Shown: in pieces, positions 60,701-64,000 of the stretch
How the letters are laid out: each line of letters opens with the position of its first letter
Numbering within the stretch: position 1 is the stretch's first letter
Origin: Lycocorax pyrrhopterus obiensis
Lineage: Eukaryota > Chordata > Aves > Passeriformes > Paradisaeidae
Length of the DNA stretch: 64,000 bases
Assembly: GCA_014706295.1 (NCBI GenBank)
Contig: JACSVZ010000001.1
Coordinates: 84,628,237 to 84,692,236, forward strand
Reading direction: 5' to 3'
The notes under the pieces: model-generated
Database searches by the model: none
Told to the model about the DNA's origin: nothing
The model's input: only the letters and a program-made list of their open reading frames with translations
Position numbers and translations under genes: made by a program

Positions 60701-61639
60701 CATTACTTAAGAGTGTCAGCTACATTTTTTTCAGTTAAGTAAATTATTCCTTTATGGGAATAACGAGAAAATTTTATGTCCTCTTTTCCTCTATTTAATG
60801 TATTGTTATGGAATAGGTGACTATGAAAGTCATTTAAGGAATGATTGTGAAGGAAACATCTACAATTGAGAAAAAAAATCACCGAAAGAACTGTTGGACT
60901 TGTGGTCACCCAGAAGGTTCTTAAGGTATTTCCGAATTATAGATATGATCGTCACCACTTTTTGCTACCAGGTATTGGCCTAGACACAGGCTCTAGGTAG
61001 AAATTAAAGAGTCCAGATAAATTCTTAAGTAATTAAATCATGGTGAGACTCAGTGTCTGGACAATGAAAAAAGATTGTGGTTTAAGTTTATGATTTCTAG
61101 ACACACTCTAGACCCTTACAAAAAATTTATGTCCAACTGCACCCAACTCAGGCCAAGAAATTCAGCATATCTCATACTGAAAACTGTTCAGGGCTCTTCC
61201 CCTGCAACTCACACAGGACACATCCACAGTTCACGGCATTTGATCTTAGGTTTTCATGACACCAGAAATCCATGTTTCATCTGTGTGTGTCTGAGGATAC
61301 TAAACATCCTGGGATTGTGCTGGATCACTGCGTAGTTTCCAGAATGTGCACTTCCTTCTCTAGCATTTCTTGTGTCACGGATATGCCCCAGAATGTTTGT
61401 TTCCAAAGCCAGTCCAAGAGTGAGTTTACATTATGCAACATGTACAGCAAGAGGATGAGGCCCTTTGAATGAGCTGGGGAGCTAAAGAGACTGACATGGA
61501 AGCATGGAGAGACTGACACTGAATTTTCACCAAAATGGGTCCTCGTACATAAGAAGGAATTGCAATCAAGTCCTAGGAGGCGGCTGAGAGGTGGCACCCA
61601 GAATCTCCAGGTTTAGAGAATGGTGTTTACCACTAATCC
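57791..61639. other. Unique sequence, nothing recognised
   Basis: About 3.8 kb. A GC-richer patch at 59630-59800 with a few CpGs carries open frames on both strands (130 codons + at 59606-59998, 111 codons - at 59361-59696), none recognised. No named repeat seen. Confidence 0.45.
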
Positions 61640-61939
61640 GTTGCTCAGAAGGACATAGCACAAAGAGTAATGGTTTTAAACTGAAGGAGCCACAGTTTAG
61701 GTCAGACATGAAAAGATTTTTACAGAGAGCAGGAAAACTGGCACAGGTTGTTCAGACAGACAGTAGATGCCCCATCTCTGGAAATAGCCAAGGTCAAGTT
61801 GGACAGAGCTCTGAACAGCCGGGTCTAGTTGGAGGTGTCCCTGAACACCGCAGGGGGATTGGACTAGATGGTATTTAAAGGTTCCCTTCCCACACACCCT
61901 GATTCTGTGATTCTCTGATTCTCTGACTTGATTCTCGTC
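61640..61939 (+). mobile_element. CR1 LINE 3' end with variant octamer tail
   Basis: A moderately diverged plus-sense copy: 'gtaatggttttaaactgaag', 'gtagatgccccatctctgg', 'gtctagttggaggtgtccc', 'gggggattggactagatgg', 'ggttcccttcccacacacc'. It ends in a tail of repeated ATTCTGTG/ATTCTCTG units from about 61901. Frames of 95 (+) and 86 (-) codons lie on it and are repeat-derived. Confidence 0.92.
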
Positions 61940-64000
61940 TTGTTCTGGGACATTCAAACACCCAACTCCCTCTTCAGCAAAGGTAGTTTGCTAAAGTACT
62001 CTGTTGTGACTGCTTTCAAGCTTTAAGTCTGAAAACACTCAAGGGTCAGGTTGATTGACAAATTACCTTAATTTAGCAATTGATTTCGCCTCAAACAAAT
62101 AAAATGAATTGTTTCCATATGTTTACTCTTAATCTATGGCGAACTCCTCTTTTACTGGAAATGAAATTAAATTGCATTGCCTCATATTTTCCACAGGAAA
62201 AGAGCACAGGCACAGTCAGTCACATGCTCAACAGACAGGTGACATCACTTGACCATGAGTTCAAATAGGTAGATGAATGTGCATGACTGTGGTCTTTAGC
62301 TTTTGTTATTACCTCTGTTTCACCATTATTGTTTTAAAGATCTTTGTCCCCTCATAAACACCTCCCTCAGGTTATTCCTGCCACTTCCTAACATATGAAT
62401 TTTCCTATATTTCTCAAAGGTTAATGTCAGTGTACATCCAGCCTATGTTAGACTCTCAATCACATTATTTCTGTCTGTTATTTAGTGATTGCTGCAATTT
62501 AAATTTGTACTATACTGCATGATATGAAAATACCACCCCAAAGGCTTAGTAATCAAAATCAGACCACTGAAAATTGTTCTGGAGAGGTGAAAAAAATATA
62601 TATTTATCTATATATTAATTAAAATTTAAGTTACTCATCCTCAGGTATTATTGAAAATTACAGTGTTTAAAGAAACCAATTCATTCAGCTGTGAATATAA
62701 ATACTGTCTTGTTTTACTATGGATGATTAACAGAATAGCGAAATGCTGGAATTCTATTATTTTAATAGGAAACAACTTTTCTGAATAAGATAAAATGCCA
62801 GCCACAACCAATAATTATACCTTTTTTTCCTAAGGATATGCAACACTTGTGTCTGTTTTAGACTATTGCATTTTCAGCCATAGGAAGGAGCTAAAGTTAC
62901 ATAAATTTCCTAGAAGAGTACTTAGACAGCTGTTTACCTGAAATTGTGCTTGTTTCTGGCATCAGTCTGATATACAAGTTATTTTATAGTTGTGGCAGAG
63001 AAGTAATGAAGAAATTGTTGAAATATTAGTACACAATTTATATGCTTGCCTATACGCCTCACAAAAAGATGCTTTTATATTCTTTGAAGAATATTGCTAG
63101 TGATAACAGCAATATATGGCTTCAGTTTTACTTCCCTCACTTCATCTTTATGTGTGACAACAGATTTAAACAATTTAGCACATGAGAATAAATATCAAAA
63201 AGAGACATTTATGCAGCTCCTCAGAGTTTAAGAAGGCTCGTGTGGTCAAATCCTCCACCAATGTAGCAAACACAGCTACACTTGATTTTAATGGGAAGTA
63301 TTTGTGTTAATATTCCACATATGAATGCCAGATTGAAATAAGTGCTGTCTAACTTTAAAGAGTGCTATTCTGTAAATTGGAGTTGCCAGGCTGAGCCAGG
63401 CACATGCTGGAGAGCAGACAAGAGTCAGAAGGTGGGAAACTGCCTCATCACCAAGGCAGAATGGCAAACCACAGCTGAACCTCCCTCTAACATCCATATG
63501 GGATTTCTGGCAACTGGTAAAAATTACTTTTCTAGGATGAACTGGTTACCCCTAGGGTTCCCCACCACTTCATATCCTATATTTGCATAACAATCATCTG
63601 GGAGGTCTTTACATCTGTAAACCTGAGCCGTCTTTAAATTAAGAGAAATATTTGCAGGGCTTCTGTAACTGCAGGTGATGGTGCAGTCACGTAAGTATAG
63701 GTTGACATCCTGAGGCTCTCTCTGCTGTTCCTTCCTGCCACCTGTACCTATCCCTCCATGTCCCAGGCAGTCTTCTCTTCCTTCTCTGCTGGCACATCCT
63801 ATCTCTGCCAGAATATCATGAAGCTTGTGTCAGATCTTGGCACAGGAACATAAAGAGGAGAAGCTGAACAGGATTCAGGAGCTGTGGGAGAATTACATCT
63901 ACTACTGTGGCTGCTGATCCATTATGAGTATCACAGCCAGAAACTCCCATCTGGAGTCTCCCACCAACTGCTCTTGGGCAGGTTTCAATGCAGTGGGATC
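61940..64000. other. Unique AT-rich sequence, nothing recognised
   Basis: No gene, RNA or transposon family recognised to the window's end. The last 300 bp is somewhat GC-richer. The 69- and 82-codon frames at 63288-63590 overlap on opposite strands and are unrecognised. Confidence 0.45.

Overview
The window looks like non-coding DNA from a bird. It is AT-rich, and no protein-coding gene, rRNA, tRNA or CRISPR array can be recognised. The organism call rests on at least ten 3'-anchored CR1 LINE fragments of the avian type: 3' ends with the ATTCTRTG octamer tail and the consensus run of lost RT-downstream sequence. It also rests on a solo endogenous-retrovirus LTR of a style common in birds (TGTCCCAGTTTG start) and on very old MIR-like SINE remnants. 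A songbird is possible but not shown. The setting is most like a gene desert or a very large intron.

Layout. 0.9-1.7 kb: a CR1 split by a 640-bp solo LTR with a perfect 5-bp target-site duplication. 9-20 kb: CR1 pieces at 9.1, 10.0, 11.8, 16.5 and 19.9 kb and a MIR at 15.0 kb. 20-36 kb: almost repeat-free unique sequence with a CpG-retaining stretch (20.5-20.8 kb), a compact CpG cluster (27.95-28.0 kb) and a splice-flanked candidate exon on the plus strand (29.76-29.92 kb). 36-41 kb: two short CR1 tails, two MIR-like relics and an LTR/promoter-like block at 38.35-38.7 kb. 46.5-49.6 kb: a run of CpG-retaining sequence, the likeliest functional part. It contains a cysteine-rich, splice-flanked candidate exon on the minus strand, a 51-bp purine tract, an RFX X-box-like site and a homeodomain/POU/E-box motif cluster. 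51.4-54.4 kb: the longest CR1 (about 640 bp) and an older, highly diverged CR1. 56.4-57.6 kb: a GC-richer stretch, followed by a MIR. 61.6 kb: another CR1.

Most longer open frames fall in repeats or in AT-rich unique sequence and resemble no protein I know, so they are not annotated as genes. No new multi-gene system is visible. The best leads are the two candidate exons and the 46.5-49.6 kb block. Both depend on comparative alignment or RNA data that could not be run here. All repeat assignments are by eye against remembered family consensus patterns, so boundaries are approximate (about 10-30 bp) unless a target-site duplication fixes them.
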